64,000 nt of DNA from Cercis canadensis (GCA_003255065.1 QAOA01003368.1:1237321-1301320), one strand, 5' to 3'; positions 16,039 to 30,162 are shown, counted from the stretch's first letter. Made by a program: numbers and translations. Notes: generated by a model not told the origin, from the sequence alone.

Positions 16039-17500
16039 GCCAGAAANAAAAAAAAAAAATTATAATAAAAAGAGTTTTGGGTGTATTCTAAGGTTAAATC
16101 TTATTTTATTTTAGTTATTGATTAGTGATTATTTGTAATTTTATACGATTAATAGTTATTTTGTTATTTTCAATGATTAATGTGTGACTATTAAAGGACA
16201 AGATAACTATTGATTATATAAAATTATAAATGATCACTGGTCATAAAGAATAATTGTATATTGTGTCTAAAATGAAATAAACTGTAATGTTAAAATTCAC
16301 TTAAAATTATTTTTATTTGAATTCTTTTATAATAATTCTCTCAAAGAAAAATAAATTTGCAATATTTTCATATTCAAGGAGGTGCACCACACAATAAAAT
16401 GACCTTTCTAGTAATATGGTTATTATTATATGTAAAATATTTATTTATTTATTTTATTTAGTATGTGATTATTCTGTCACAACCTTTGTAGGTGGGCAAA
16501 ATATTTTGGTTGTTTTGAATAATCGTTGCTATAATTTTTTTTTGAAGTTGATCTTTGATATAAAATTGACTTGATTTAAAATAAAATAAAAAATTAGTTC
16601 TAGACATTAAAGATATGATTATATTATTGTACAAAACAAAAGTAAACAAAATTAATTTTACCTCTTTTTTGTTAATGATAATGTATTTTCAGATTAGCTT
16701 TCACGCATTGAAACTAAATCTCTCTTTAGTCAATCTTAAGGGCACATCTCTCACATTAGCCTAGTGCATTCAGAGAAGAAAATTCTTTTAGGTGTTGGTC
16801 TAATAATTTAAATATTGACTAGTTTAAATCTTACCTCTTTTCTAAACAAACACTTAATGCTTAAATTTGGTGCAAAACTCCACATACATATAAGTTATAT
16901 GCATCCTCATCATAATCAACATGTAATTAAAAATTCTTTTAGATAAGTTCTCCTAACAATTCATTAACAAGAAAGAACATTTTACTAATGACATATAAAT
17001 CTAATAACACCTTCTTTAATCATAGAAATTAAAGAGTCAATATCTAGGATTTTAGTCTCACTTTGTATGCCCTCCTTTTTCCCAGCCCATTACACTCCTT
17101 TGAATAAAAAAAAAAAAAAAAAAAAAACATTCCCTTGAAATTTCCGTAACTAAGAAATAAATTACAATTCTACTTTATAGTTTTCAAAAATTCAATTATT
17201 TACACTAATAATCCACAATTTTAATTATAATTTTTTGGTCCTTAAAAGAAGAAAAAGTGCATTCAATTTTGAAACTTTTACAATAAGAACCCTGAACTTT
17301 TAATGTGTGATGGTAATGAAATGAATTGACTAATAAAAAAGAAGAGAAAAAAAAGTGCTATTCAGTTAATTTTTTGAAGTTGAGGTGTAAAATGAAAAGT
17401 TAAAGGGTTTAATTGCTAAAATCCCAAAGTTGAGAGGTAAAGTATTATTTGTGCGTTCCGAATTAGGGCAACGGCCACTAAACTCAGCCGCGGGTCTTGG
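16039..17500. other. Intergenic with a hairpin element
   Basis: An N lies at 16047 beside a poly-A run. About 16112-16255 forms an imperfect inverted repeat (arms near 16120-16165 and 16205-16250) and may be a small MITE. The remainder is AT-rich without coding signal, and a poly-A run lies at about 17107-17127. Confidence 0.4.
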
Positions 17501-17508
17501 CGGCACCG

Positions 17509-17516
17509 TATAAAAA
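17509..17516 (+). promoter_or_regulatory. Candidate TATA box of an unidentified plus-strand transcription unit
   Basis: TATAAAAA follows a locally GC-richer stretch (17470-17508) and is followed by a TC-rich leader-like sequence, the pattern of a plant core promoter. No convincing first coding exon follows. A short frame at 18294 (MAAEKKKGKAKR then stop) could be a leftover. Confidence 0.3.
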
Positions 17517-17814
17517 GGCCCTTCATTCTCTTCATCTCAATCTCACCAGGTTGCCTTTTTCTCCCTTGCTTCTATTTTTTTTTTTTTTAGTCTTTATTTT
17601 ATTTTTTGTGGCTAACCATAGCCTGAATTTCTGTGATTGTTCTTATTCCAATTTTTTATTTCTTTGCGATCTGATATGAGAATGATGAAATTATTGTGCT
17701 AACGCAGCACCGTTCAAATCGGTGCTATGAGCGGCATTTCCACACGAGATTTCTGACTCTCTATTTTAAGATTTCCCCCTCTCTGTTCCCAATTTATTAT
17801 ACATTGAGCTGTTT

Positions 17815-18295
17815 GGTTGTCCAGAAAATGCACAACACCCAAAAGAAAATTCTAATTGAAAGAAACTTGAGAGATTTTATATGTTTAGTTTTGGTTCAAG
17901 TTGTTTTGAAATAATTTTAATGCAAAATTATTTCAGATTCTTTCAACATTAAAATCAACTGTATAGACTTTTCTGTTAAAATTGATGCAATCTAATTACC
18001 CCTTTTAGTGTGAATCTGTTTTTTTTTCTGGGGAAAAATGCTGACTCTCTATGGNGGTTGTCCAGAAAATGCACAACACCCAAAAGAAAATTCTAATTGA
18101 AAGAAACTTGAGAGATTTTATATGTTTAGTTTTGGTTCAAGTTGTTTTGAAATAATTTTAATGCAAAATTATTTCAGATTCTTTCAACATTAAAATCAAT
18201 TGTATAGACTTTTCTGTTAAAATTGATGCAATCTAAATACCCCTTTTAGTGTGAATCTGTTTTTTTTTCTGGGGAAAAATGCTGACTCTCTATGG
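17815..18295. repeat. 240-bp duplication around an N (assembly join)
   Basis: Copy 1 is 17815-18054 and copy 2 is 18056-18295, separated by N at 18055. They are the same length and differ by about two substitutions. No gene is recognised in either copy. Confidence 0.88.
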
Positions 18296-19377
18296 CTGCT
18301 GAGAAGAAAAAGGGCAAAGCAAAAAGATAAGACATGAGAAATCAAACTCTGATTTCGATTTTAAAATATCCCCTTTCTTCATGATATAACCAAACAAAAA
18401 TAGCCCTTCATTTGTAGGGTTTCATCAAAATGTTGTAGGCAACTACATCAGAAATCAAACATTCAATTATCATTTTCTAAAATAAACATTCTGACATTCC
18501 CATGTCTCTAAGTAAGAATCAATTTGCAAACTATGTGGTAACAGTTGATTTTATGTTTGAACATTTTCTCTAGACATCAATAATCTCTTCCATGTTTCTC
18601 AAATTTACATGATTCTCTAATGGAATTCTCTGTGTGGGTCCTTTGCATGCCATTGATGCTCTGGTAGTATTGGAATAACTTATTCTTATTACCATTTTCC
18701 TTATCTACATGCGAAATATTTCTGAGTTCTACAACCTAGGAATAATGAGCTCCTTCTTTTATTAATTAATCAGTTTAAAGCCTTAAATTTCTTGATACAA
18801 TGCACGATGAATTAATAAGCTAACAAACTTCAAATATCTCTCCAAGCACAGGGAAAATACATAGTTGAAAGATTATTTTGTTTTAGTTAGCAAATAAAAC
18901 CTCCAATCACATTTCAGTAAGCATTAAGTATTAACTCTGACGTTTAACTTCCCTACCAATCAAGGATCTTTTATTAGTTTGAATTCAGACATGCAAAGCT
19001 TACTAATGACTACTATTATGCTAATTTCAAAGTTGGTTTGGTGATCTAAAAGCGTAAGGCTATGCTTGATTCTGACTTCATCATAGCAGAATATAATGTT
19101 TTGGGTTTGAATATAGGTTGAATCTTGTGTGAGATGCTCTAGCATCACTCAAATTGTCAATTTGAGTGTTTTGAATTTGACAAAGAATTGTAATTTGGTC
19201 ATTACCATAAATTGATGCCAAGTAATAATATATATAAACAAACTTTATGCCACAATATTCTATAAACTATATTATAGGTAATATTTAAATTTAAATGATC
19301 TCACTTAAATTTTTTCATCCAACCTTAAATTTTGTCAAATTTCACACTATTATAATTTTTTTATTTTTTTATTTTGA
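18296..19377. other. Intergenic or intronic, no feature recognised
   Basis: AT-rich, with no coding signal beyond the short frame at 18294-18332. Confidence 0.35.
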
Positions 19378-20495
19378 AATTAAGAAGTTGGATGATGATT
19401 TTATTGATCTTGATGACGTCTTGGGTAGTGGAAAGTTTCAATCTGAAGCAAAACAAAAAGATACTATGTACTTTGAACGAACAAACATGGATCAAGATCC
19501 TCATAGTTAGTGATATCAAAGAAAGAATGGAAATTTTGAAGAACCAGCAAGTTGATTACAGTGAGGTTGTTGGTTAAGATCAAATGGTTGTGTCAGGTAT
19601 AGTGAATTTTTGGTTAGAACAATGCAATCCTTTTCAAGATTTTACCTATACGTTTGTGCAAATTCGTAACTTTTTAAACCTTGATTTCTAGATGCTGCTG
19701 TTGGAGAATCAGATACATGTCAAAGGCAGCTGGAATCACATACTGCTTCTGCAGATTCAAATACATGTATAGTTGCAAATTCAGAGGAAAGCATTGGATT
19801 GGAGGCTACAACAAATTTGGACACAAGTACACCAAGAGACATGTTACATACAGCAGCGCCTATTGTTGTTATAAATGATGTGAGTGTTTTAAAGGTTTCT
19901 TCAGAGGAAATGGGTTATCAGTTGGCAGAGAAATAAATTAAGAAGTTGGATGAGTGGGAAGAGAATTTACATACACCAGTACCAGTAGCTAATGTTACTG
20001 TCATGAAGGATAAGACACCAGATAAGTTTGTGCCAACTAGGCAACAAATTAGTGAAATTAAGTCTTTCAATCCAAACATTCTTCCAATGGTTGTTTCAGG
20101 TATTGTGAAGCATTGGTTAGTGCAATATGATTCTATTGAAGAATTTACCTGTATAGGTGAAATTGTCTACATATATAGTAATGAATTCATTACCTTTCAA
20201 ACCTTGTTTTCTAGATAATGCTACTGTAGAATCAGATACATGTCATGGGAAGTTGGAATCAACACCAAAGAGAAGTCCACCTGCAAAATTAGAGGAAAGC
20301 ATTAGCTTTTTGCCTAACCTCTTTGAATTTTCAATGATGAAAGGGTTGGAAGGTGCAACAAATCTTGTTCCAGGAACACCAAATGATATAAAGGAAAACA
20401 TTCAAAGTTTCAAGAAGAAGAAAGTTGGAACAATTGTATCAAGGAAAACGACATTTCCTAAGAGGCAAGCACTAGAGGATCTTCAACAGAATTGA
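19378..20495 (+). pseudogene. Decayed gene of unknown function with a duplicated exon-intron module
   Basis: Exon-like blocks lie at about 19378-19596, 19692-20100 and 20215-20495, with introns of GTAT...CTAG form. Both introns resemble each other (each starts GGTAT.GTGAA and contains TTTACCT.TA), and so do the flanking exons. One exon start reads KKLDD and KKLDE in the two copies, the exon ends share ATGGTTGT.TCAG, and the next exon starts share ESDTC and LES. So a module of one exon end, intron and next exon start was copied in tandem. The last block ends KRQALEDLQQN then TGA. Stops in the joined frame (near 19508, 19576 and 19934) indicate a pseudogene unless splicing avoids them. The protein is acidic and polar, with no domain I recognise. 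Confidence 0.45.
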
Positions 20496-22008
20496 ATTTC
20501 AGAGTCCCTTCCTTTTCGCCCCTTGTTATTTTCTGTATGAAATTTGTTGAATCACATTTTAAGTGTGATTTTATTGGTTATTTGCTTTGTCAACACAATA
20601 GCATTCTTGAGTTGGTTATGATGCTAGATGTGACTCTTAACTGTTCAGTATTTTGCCCATGCTTGAACACATTTATCTTTTGTTTTAAGAAGTCTTGTGT
20701 TCTCCCATTCTGCTCACCCTAGGATAGCTCAAAATTTTATATTCTTCTGTAACGGCATGCAATTTCATTGGAAATGATTTCTAGTGTTGATCACTTGAAA
20801 GATTTATATATCTTCTCATGGATGGTATTCTCTTGAATGGTCCAAAGCTGACTTTGAAGACCTTCATATCTGCTTTGCTGTCAGAGCTTAGAATGCATGG
20901 CATGCAAAAATGCCTTCAATCAGTTTCAATCAGGAACGAGTATTTCCAAAAACATACTAAGGAGCTTTTTTCTCTAGAGCTTATACAACAAGCCTTTGTT
21001 TAATAAGGACTTGCTTAAGCTATTTATCAAAACGAGGCCTAAAAACTTTTTGCTATATTACAATGCTTATTTCATTTTGTGTTGAATTCTTGTATATAAG
21101 TAGCTTCTGGTGCAGCTTCTCAAAAGCAGCTCTCAGGGGCTCTTTCTGTAAGCAAAACTATGAGCTCCTACAGCAACTAGAAAATGATATATTTTTTGGT
21201 CAAAACTAAATTATACCTGTCGGCACGTTTGATGAAAATTGATGTCTGCATCTTTAGTAATCATTGTCAAAGAAGCTTACATAGCTAGAAAGGAAGAAAT
21301 ATGTGTTAATTAATCTAACATTCTTCTCTATTTTCTGCCACTATTCTTTATTTTCTTTTGCAGGTTGATCTAATAGTTCAAAATTTCAAATAGCTGTAAG
21401 CCGTTTGGCAAGACAAGGACTTGTAATAAAATGACAGATCAAAAAGAAAATAAAGTGCGTAATTGATTAGTCCACATATAAAGAATGACAAGATGGAAAC
21501 AGCTTGGAAGCATTTATTTATTTTCTTGCTTCCATGCCTTCAGACAAACTATGTGCATTGTTTGAGATATATATCTGAAGATGTTTTATTCACTTCATTC
21601 AACAGAAAAAGAAGAAAACCACTATTAATCCCATTTCTACTTCTTGGGGGACTTCATACACGAGGAAACAAACTTTTTTGCTTACACATGAGACCTTATT
21701 AAGAAGGGAAATATAAATTACAACCATGTTACCTTCTCTGGGATTACAAACTGATACTTGATTCAATCCCTTCCAAACCCACAGAATCCACATGTATAAA
21801 AAGAATAAAGAAACTTGTAAAAAGAAATGTTTGTATCAGACCACAGCCTTTGTATCTACATACACCCGCCATGGTTGTGCTGTTTTCGGTGGCTCTGAAC
21901 AACAGATTCTCCCACAACCAGGGATGTTTTTGATCAAAAACTTATGCATTCTCCAGACATTTTTTTCTGTATAGATATCAAACCTCTAAACCCTCCATGT
22001 CCTGTACT
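20496..22008. other. Intergenic, CESA 3' side
   Basis: A 61-codon frame at 20818-21003 is open but matches nothing I recognise. The last few hundred bases before 22009 are the likely 3' untranslated region of the cellulose synthase gene on the minus strand. Confidence 0.4.
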
Positions 22009-25000
22009 TTAGTCGCAATTCAATCCACAAATTTCCAATATAGGGCCATCTTTAGACACAAATGGGTTGATTCTGACCCATAGAAGTGAGAATATTGAAG
22101 CCAAAAGAATAGCCCAGACAAGAATAATGGTAGGAACACCTTCCTGCTTTCCCATTACTCCCTTGAGGAATGGATAAAGATGGAGAATAACCCAGAGGGC
22201 AAAGAATAGCTTACCAAACAAAGGACCCCATGAATCATAGCCATTATTTATTGCATCTGAAACTCCAACGATGACTCCAATTATGTTTATGATCAGCAAG
22301 GTCAAGGGAGGGATCAACAAAGATGTCCATTTGAAGAGGTAGAGATCAGCAAAGTCTCCATCATCTGCTGCTTTGGAAGTGACCGTGAAGTTTGTGTTAA
22401 CTCCTGCCAAAACTTTAAGCAAACCCTGAAAGAGGGCAAACAGGTGTGAGGAGGCACCACCAATGACCCAGAATTGCTCATTCCTCCACCAGTCATGTAT
22501 GCCAACACCTCCCCACTGCATTTCCAGGATACCAGTTGCAGCTATAGAAATGAAGAGGGCCATGAAAATGATACTGGCATAGTTGCTAATCTGAAAGCAA
22601 GAAAATCAAGCATTAGCTAAAAGCTCTACAAAATGCTTACAACATTCTATGTTATGAATTCCCAGAATATAAACTATACTTTATTTAAAAGTTTTAAAAG
22701 GAAAATTAACATTAATCTTATGTCATCTTATCTTGGGTGTACAACTTATCTTACCTCGGGGACAATGAACTTCCCAGTAAGGAGGCAGACGGCTGGCAAT
22801 GTGCAATAGGCAAGTAAGGGAATCGAAGTCAAAGGATAAACAACCGAGTTTATGTAAGAAAATCGCTCCAACCATTTCAAGCCACAACCATATCCGTACC
22901 ATACTGGACAATGTCTACTCAACAAGATCTCAACAGATCCAAGCGCCCATCGGAGAACCTGATGCAGACGATCTGAAAGATTTATGGGAGCTGAACCCTT
23001 AAAAGCAGGCCTTTTTGGCATGCAGTACACAGATCGCCAACCATGACAGTGCATCTTGAAACCCGTTAATATATCTTCAGTAACAGAGCCATATATCCAC
23101 CCAACCTGAAAAACAACTATAATTTAGCACAGGTAGCAATACATCTGAACTCAATTTCCAAGAGAGCTTAAAAATCCTTAGTTCGTTAAATTTCAAGCAG
23201 ATGTACATACCTCTTTGCCCCACTCTGTCTTATCTTCATAACCACAGCTAATCACATGGATGGCTTCTTTCAATAGTGATGCGGAAGTTGCTGCTTTTGG
23301 AATGCCCCCATCTTCCATAAGTGTTGAAGCTATGAAAACAGGCGACTGCCCAAATTTTTTCTCAAATTTTATTTGAGGCATTAGCGATGACTTTTCATTG
23401 TCTATTCCTGTGACAAGGTTTCAAGAGCAACATAAATACCAGCACAAAACAGACAAGTTTCACAAGCATGAAAAGACAATAAAATCATGTACGGAGCATG
23501 TAAGAATATATTGTAATAAAAATAGTACTAAGAGTATAATTTGCTGCACCTCAGCCTATTTAGTGTTCTAGAATATTTCTGAAAGTTTCAGAAAGAAAAG
23601 ACAAAGCTAATTTGAGGCACTCCTTACCTTCAATTCCCTCTTCAATATTTTCCAGTGCGTGTATTTGCTTTGTAGCCTCCTTATTCTTTATCTTCTTTTT
23701 GTCACTTGTCTTTGCTTTCTTATTCTTCTTCCTAGATCCACAACACCAGCAGCACCATTTGGGCCAACAGTTACAAGTCTTCCTTGGTGGTTTCTTCTTG
23801 GCAGGGGCATCATATCCATAGAGTGCCTGCCTCCTAAAGACACACCCAGTTCCCACATATATTGGTCCTTGGATGCCATCTAAGCCTTTCATATTGATCT
23901 GTATATAATAAAACAGAAATTAGCTTTTCCTGAAAAAATAATATCATACAAGCATATGAAATGCAAATCAACAAGAGAAAATTCTTACGTACATCAAAGA
24001 ATACAACATTGCGATTTGAGTATCTATCATTACGATCAATCCCATCAAATCTTTGAGGAAATTGTACATAGCATATTTTCTTTCCTGATGTAGGATCCAT
24101 CATGAAGCACATGGCTTCACGAAGTGCCTTACTGTTGTTTATGTAGTGATCACAATCAACGTTCAATAGGTAAGCAGCATTTGAGATGACTGCTGAGACT
24201 CGCACCTTGATAATCAAACAACACATCACAAAGATTTGGTCAGAAGAATAGAAACACGAGAGAGAGAGAGAGACAGAGAGAGAGAGAAAGAGAGAGGAAA
24301 AGGGACTCTACCAAGGCATTCATAGCACCAGCCTTTTTGTGGTGTTCAAATCCAGGTCTCTTCTCACGAGACACATAAACAAGACGAGGTAATTCATTTC
24401 CTTCAACATCAGGCACACCATTTTGACCAAGGAAAACCTGTATAAGATCATTACAGTAGAATTTAACCAGAAGGACCACATGAACCTGGACACAGCCCTT
24501 TGGAATCTAGAATGAAGACCAAGATTGCTTCAGAAAATACTATTTACCTGTATCATTCCAGGATGATCTCTGACATTGTTTCCAGGCCATGGAGTCCCAT
24601 CCTGCATTGTCCAACCATCCTCAGGAACTTTCTGTGCCATTGCAACCAATGCATTAATCCGTACTTTGAACTCCTCATACTCCCTCTACAACACAATTGA
24701 GAACACCAAAGACAATCCATCATTCATTGGAGCAAACCAAAACAAAGATGTAAGCAGTGAAGTAAGGAAAATGCATTTAAACAGGAGCTAGTGCAATAAA
24801 TCGTATTTCCTCATGCATAAAAGCATGCTAGAAACTACTCATATTTTATGCCTATATGGAAGTTTCACTTTAGAAAGAACAACGAGGGTTTATTTTTTCT
24901 TTGTCTATCTTTTCTTGGCAGGGAAAGGAGGGAGGAGGAGAAGCAGGCATAATAATAAGAATTTCAAACCTTAATAGCACGGCGTTCCCTGATAAATGCT

Positions 25001-28000
25001 GCATCCACTTTGTCTTTGAGATAGTCAACCTTTTGAGCAAAATACCATTCAGGGGCCCGTGGTTCAATACTGAATTTCTTGCAGAACGGAACCCACTTCC
25101 TTGCAAACTCAGATGTCTCAGAAAGGGCTTCAAATGTAAGCATAGCTGCACCATCATCTGAGACATAGCATGCAACTTTATCCACTGGATAATCTACAGC
25201 AAGGATGGACAGAACTGTGTTTGCAGTGATAAGTGGTGGTTCTTTCATAGGATCCACTGTACTAACAAATACATCAATAGGAGCTAATTCAGATGGCTTT
25301 CCTTCTTTTTCATACCTGAGAAGCAGTAAATCATCAGCTATAGAATGGAGTAAATAGAGAAACAAACACACAAGAGGAAAAGGACAAAGAGAAAGATATA
25401 CCTCAATGACAAACGATCGAGGTACGTTTCTCGCTCAATTGGACACCATTTTGGAAACTGATCTAAAATCCATGATACAGCAAACCAGATTTCACATATC
25501 ACCGATGTTAGCCACAATGCATATGCATCATTGACTGGATGGAGGATTCTATACTGAAAAAAAAGGCAAAGAATGGCAATCCGGAGTATTATAATAATTC
25601 TGTAAGGATTTATCCTGCTTGAAGAGATTGGTAACTTCCTCCAAAGTGGCTGCCTGCCTTCATCCATCCTGTTAAAAGAGATTCAAGTTAAATCTTGATC
25701 TAAATGGGAGAAAAGGAAATAGTAAATATAACAGGACAGCTAATAGTGCATTTTCAAGTGCAGTTTTACTGCACTAGAACAATCAAATGATAAGCAAATA
25801 GCAAAAAGTACCCATCTTAGCTGTGTAGCCTAGCAATGTCTAATAACTGCAAAGGCATGCAAAATTGTACCCTTTTACATGACATGACTCAATATTATGT
25901 TATATCGAAAACTGAAAAATAGAAGCATAATATTCTGCCATTAAGAAAAAAGGAAATATAATTGTGTGGAAGAAAAGGAGCCTAGGATGGCATACAATCA
26001 GGACAAGGCTAGACATATAGAAGCTCTCTGTACAAACTAGTTCTGAACAATCTCATCAGTCCTTGTCAGAGTGAGGCTAACAAAATAAAGTATTACATTT
26101 GTTTAGTTCTGACATTCAGATAACTTTTAAGGTTTCATGTAGGCATCATCTAGCAAACCAAACTTTGATGGACTAGTTTTGATTTATATCAAGTCACAAA
26201 ATGTAAGATATCACTGATTTTGGTAGAAGAAACTAAAGACATCATATGAGGTAGACTTTCTAAGTTTAGAAGATAAACTATTTTATGGTGAAACAGACAC
26301 CACTCTCCTTATTCGGCAATGGTTTCTCCGTAAGTAATTTTTTATTTTTTCAATATCTTCAATGATGAGACTAATGAGAACAGGAGAGACAATATTGATG
26401 AGTTTTCTGATCATTCTTGTGCCAACTCAGCTGCCTTATTAATGTAATTAAACATCTTCTTTAATGAAAATCTTTTTCAAGCTGTCTCTACTTAAAATGA
26501 TTATTCCGCATGACTGTTTCTTCAACTCAGCCACACACTTGGAGGCAAGTTGGTTTCCAATCAACTGTCTTGTTCTCCTATCTAACAATTTGGAAAAGTA
26601 GATAATTCTTGGTAAGTAGACATTCCAGTAAATCATTTAATTGTTAGTCATAGCCAAAATAATTCAGAGATGCTCTGATTGAAACAACCAGCTCCAGTGT
26701 GAAATAAATTGGAAATCACTTAAGGAGTAATAAAAGGAGCTGATCAAACAATCAAACAGACAAATGAGCTCTAACAGATCAATCGTGAAAAGTAATATGT
26801 TCTGAAGTTCAATTTATAAATAATAAGACTGACATAATAGAACCTACTTGGGCAAATCAGGATCCTCCAGTTCATCACCATCTTTTCCACCACCATTACC
26901 CCCTTCATGCTTGACCACCTGAAGTTTTTCATTCTGCTTCTTCTTCCACTCCTCCATCCTTTCCTTCCATGCAACAGTTCCATAACCATAAACTGCTAAG
27001 TCTCTATTAGGATCCATAGGTCGTGGGGGTTGAACTGCATCACCATATCAATTGTCATGTACTAGGAGAAATTGAGAAAGAGAAACTAGTTTGAACTTAA
27101 ACAGGCTTAACAAATAGGAACAGAGTATGAAACATTATACAGAAGCAAATTAAAATAAAATAAAATAACTTACTGGGTACAGATGAATCAGGAAAAGGCA
27201 TGGGATGAACGCGTTTTCCTCGAAAGGGGGGAATAATGAGAGCATGTTTATCAGCAGAAATCCCAATATCCTTAATTGACGAAATATCAATATTAGACAA
27301 AACCCAGAAAGACCATAGTCAAACACAAGAACAACCATTAGAGACTTTCTAATAAACTAACCTCTTGACCATATGTCAGGAGAGGTATATCAGGAGTCAC
27401 AGAAGCTGCATCTAGCTCTGATGGTGTGGTTATCCCTGAAGCATTGACTTGCGAACCACGACCGACATTAAGGCGAGCAGAGAGCATTGCCTCAGCAATG
27501 TGGCGAGGGTCTCCCCTGATATTGCTTCCAATGTCAAATTCATTTTCCAAATCATCAATATCGTCCTCTTCTTCATCACCTTCAACTCTAGGACTCCCTG
27601 ATATGGTTGCATTATTACCCAAATTTATCACCATGTCATAGTGAAGGGAACAAATGTAAACACAAAGAGTTCAAACTAAAATTTGGTTGAACCCTCACCT
27701 TTAATGCGCTTGTATCTGGTTTTGCACTGAGGACAAGCTTGGTTTCCCTCTCTTCTTTCATACTCATAGCAAGGTCTGCACACAGGGAATGCACATTCAT
27801 TGCAAGCAATAAATGGCTCCCCATCCACCGTAACCTCTATCTCATCTCCACAGATCTGGCAAATCTGCCCACTCAATTCTTTGACAGAGGTCACCTGCAA
27901 TTCATATAAGCAATGTTGACCTCGATCAGATCAAGAAAATTAGACGATAAGATACACTAATAGAAGATGGAAATTGCAGAGTTCATTACATAAAATAGGG

Positions 28001-28629
28001 AGCATCAGAGTCAAAAACTTTCAAGCAGTGGATCGATCAGCTGTTAAATCAATATACAGTAGAAAAACCAAAAAGAATAAGGGAAAAAAATGAAAACTAT
28101 TCTAATCATACACCCAATTGGACTAAAGGGAGATGGAGGATTTTAAAGGGGAAATTTTCCAGAATACCTACAGAAAGGAAATACCCAGGAAGCCCACAAT
28201 TTGCTGCTTGAAACTCACATTGTGATCTCAAGAAGACATTTTCAGAAACCATTTACATGAAAACAACAGATAAATCATGAGCAGGAACAAATTGCCCACA
28301 AGGATGAGATGAAGCACAGAAAATGCAAGACAAGTCAATTGGGTGGAAATTCAGCTGGAAGTCCATGAGAAAGACACTCAAGGACCGTTTTTCTCTTCCA
28401 AACTCCTCATATTGCTTTCTGAAATGACTTCAGGAACATGAAAAACTGCAGAAATGGCCCATTTTGAAGGCTATGAGGATGCAATTTCTTCATAGGAGTT
28501 CAGAATCAGTAAGATATGCATGTAACAAGGGACTATAAGACCACTCACTCTTGCAGTCTCATCAGCATTGATGAGAACAAACTCATTCCTGTTATGTGAA
28601 CCCGCAATAAGTCGCCCGTTGGCAGCCAT
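22009..28629 (-). CDS. CESA6: Cellulose synthase catalytic subunit, CESA6 clade (primary wall)
   Basis: Fourteen exons on the minus strand: 28629-28549, 27894-27699, 27597-27362, 27270-27174, 27034-26848, 25668-25402, 25315-24970, 24685-24548, 24437-24312, 24205-23993, 23898-23628, 23407-23211, 23105-22755 and 22590-22009. They total 1095 residues. The N-terminal RING-type zinc finger has Cys at 39, 42, 58, 61, 66, 69, 81 and 84. Catalytic motifs are SDDG (about 407-410), DCD (575-577), TED (794-796) and QVLRW (834-838). Two membrane spans lie before the catalytic loop (from about 290) and a cluster after 850. The start [20 protein letters not shown] and the end LEICGLNCD place it with CESA2/5/6/9 rather than CESA1 or CESA3. 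It polymerises UDP-glucose into beta-1,4-glucan in the plasma-membrane rosette of primary-wall cells. The motif KWCPIERET has Cys where Tyr is usual. No break was seen. Confidence 0.96.
24256..24296. repeat. (GA)n microsatellite in a CESA intron
   Basis: An interrupted GA run lies in the intron between the exons at 24437-24312 and 24205-23993. Its length is likely to vary. Confidence 0.8.
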
Positions 28630-30162
28630 CAGAACCACCACTCAGCACCTGAATCTTCAAAAATATGAGATGCCCACTTCAAGAACTCCCCTGCTCTGCC
28701 TCTGACATCACTAGCAACCAGCGAAGCTCACAGCTTTACTCTGTTCCGCCGCTTCTTCTGTGGTTTTGCCCACACTCTCAGGCACCCATTACAAGGGACA
28801 TCAACCCCACATTATACAATGCACCCAACAGAGAGAGTCCAGAGAGAGAGAGAGAAGGGTACAGAGAGAGAAATAGAAAGGGGAAAGCAAATATAGAAAA
28901 CAATAGGGCAAAGGGTGGGGAGGGATTAAAATAAGAGCCGAATGAAGAAAGCGGCTTTCTTTGGGTGTATAGAATGATTCTTTCCTTGAGAAACCCAGTT
29001 TTCTACCAGATGGGTTCTCGCTGTAAAAAACATGGACTCTCTGCCTTTGATCTGTGACAACAGCTTGCACAAAAAAAAAAATGGAAACTTTTTTACGGAG
29101 AATCTAAGCACGGGTTGTAAATTTCAACGTATAGCCTAAGACAGAGACAAAGACAGACAAAGACAAGGGTGAAGATGAAGGAAAGGGAAGAATAGTATGC
29201 GGTGGTTGGATCTATTTCATTTTTCTCCTAATCTAATTAAGCATTACGTGTATAATAATACAATGCCATAAATCATTATGTAACTCTGTCTGAGCCCCAT
29301 AAAACTTGGGAAGCATTTGGTGGGTCCAAAGTTTTTGATGGTATATTGACGGTGGTGGCGGTGGTGGAGCACAGGTGGTGCCCCACCGTGGCAACGGTGG
29401 CTCAAGGGTATAACTGGGATTTTGGGATTTACTGTGAGTCACATAGAGGTTAATAATGGTTCAGACGATGAATGGCTCTTTACTTTCTACGCTCTCTCAC
29501 GGTTTTACTGTGCTGGCTGCTGAGTGAGAGAGATTTAGAGGGAGAAAGTCACTGCCTTTTTTTAGAGAGAGAAATATTTACTGAAGAAGAGTTAAGAGGG
29601 CAGCTCAAGAGCGAGGGAAAGATCACGTGTAGTTCGCGCGAGTGGGACCGAGAGATAGTACAAAATATCGCGAAAAATTGAAGGGAGCTGTTATAAAAAG
29701 TTTAAGCAAGAAGAGTAAATTCTGAAAAGCAAACTCTTACGACTTTGGCGATATGACTAAAGTACCCTTTTCACACATTTTTCTAATTTTTGATAAATTC
29801 TTAAAAAAAAATCTTTTTTTCTTATACGCAATTATTGTTGTGTTGTGTGCTTTTGGTTTGGGGCTTTCGTTGGCCCCACATTTGGGGTCATTGTTGTTGG
29901 TTTTTTTTGCTTCACACGTTGCAATGAAACCTAGTGAAGTTAGTCATGGGTGTGCGTGCTTTTACTAACGTAACTTGTTGACTTACTAAAGAGATAAAAC
30001 AGCCACAATAATAAATAGTGAATTAAAAAGGTATATCACTTGTGTTTGTACTCTGAATATTCTTTTTTCTATTTTATTATTTACAATGAATCAAAGGCAA
30101 TAAAATTATTAATTAATTAAGGGAGGAATTGTTTGGCATGTGAGTCTTGTTGTTTGGGAGAA
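28630..30162. other. CESA 5' leader/promoter side and intergenic
   Basis: Directly upstream of the CESA start (minus strand) is a leader with CT-rich runs (GA on the plus strand near 28815-28870), consistent with a plant 5' untranslated region. No clear TATA box was assigned. Beyond about 29200 there is no coding signal. Confidence 0.4.

Noticed and set aside
17700-17730. T-arm-like hairpin (GCACCG, TTCAAAT, CGGTGC)
   Set aside because: Resembles a tRNA T arm, but no acceptor, anticodon or D arm pairs around it.
22799-25161. Several plus-strand frames (e.g. 22799-23002, 23612-23821, 24901-25161)
   Set aside because: All are antisense to CESA exons or span its introns.
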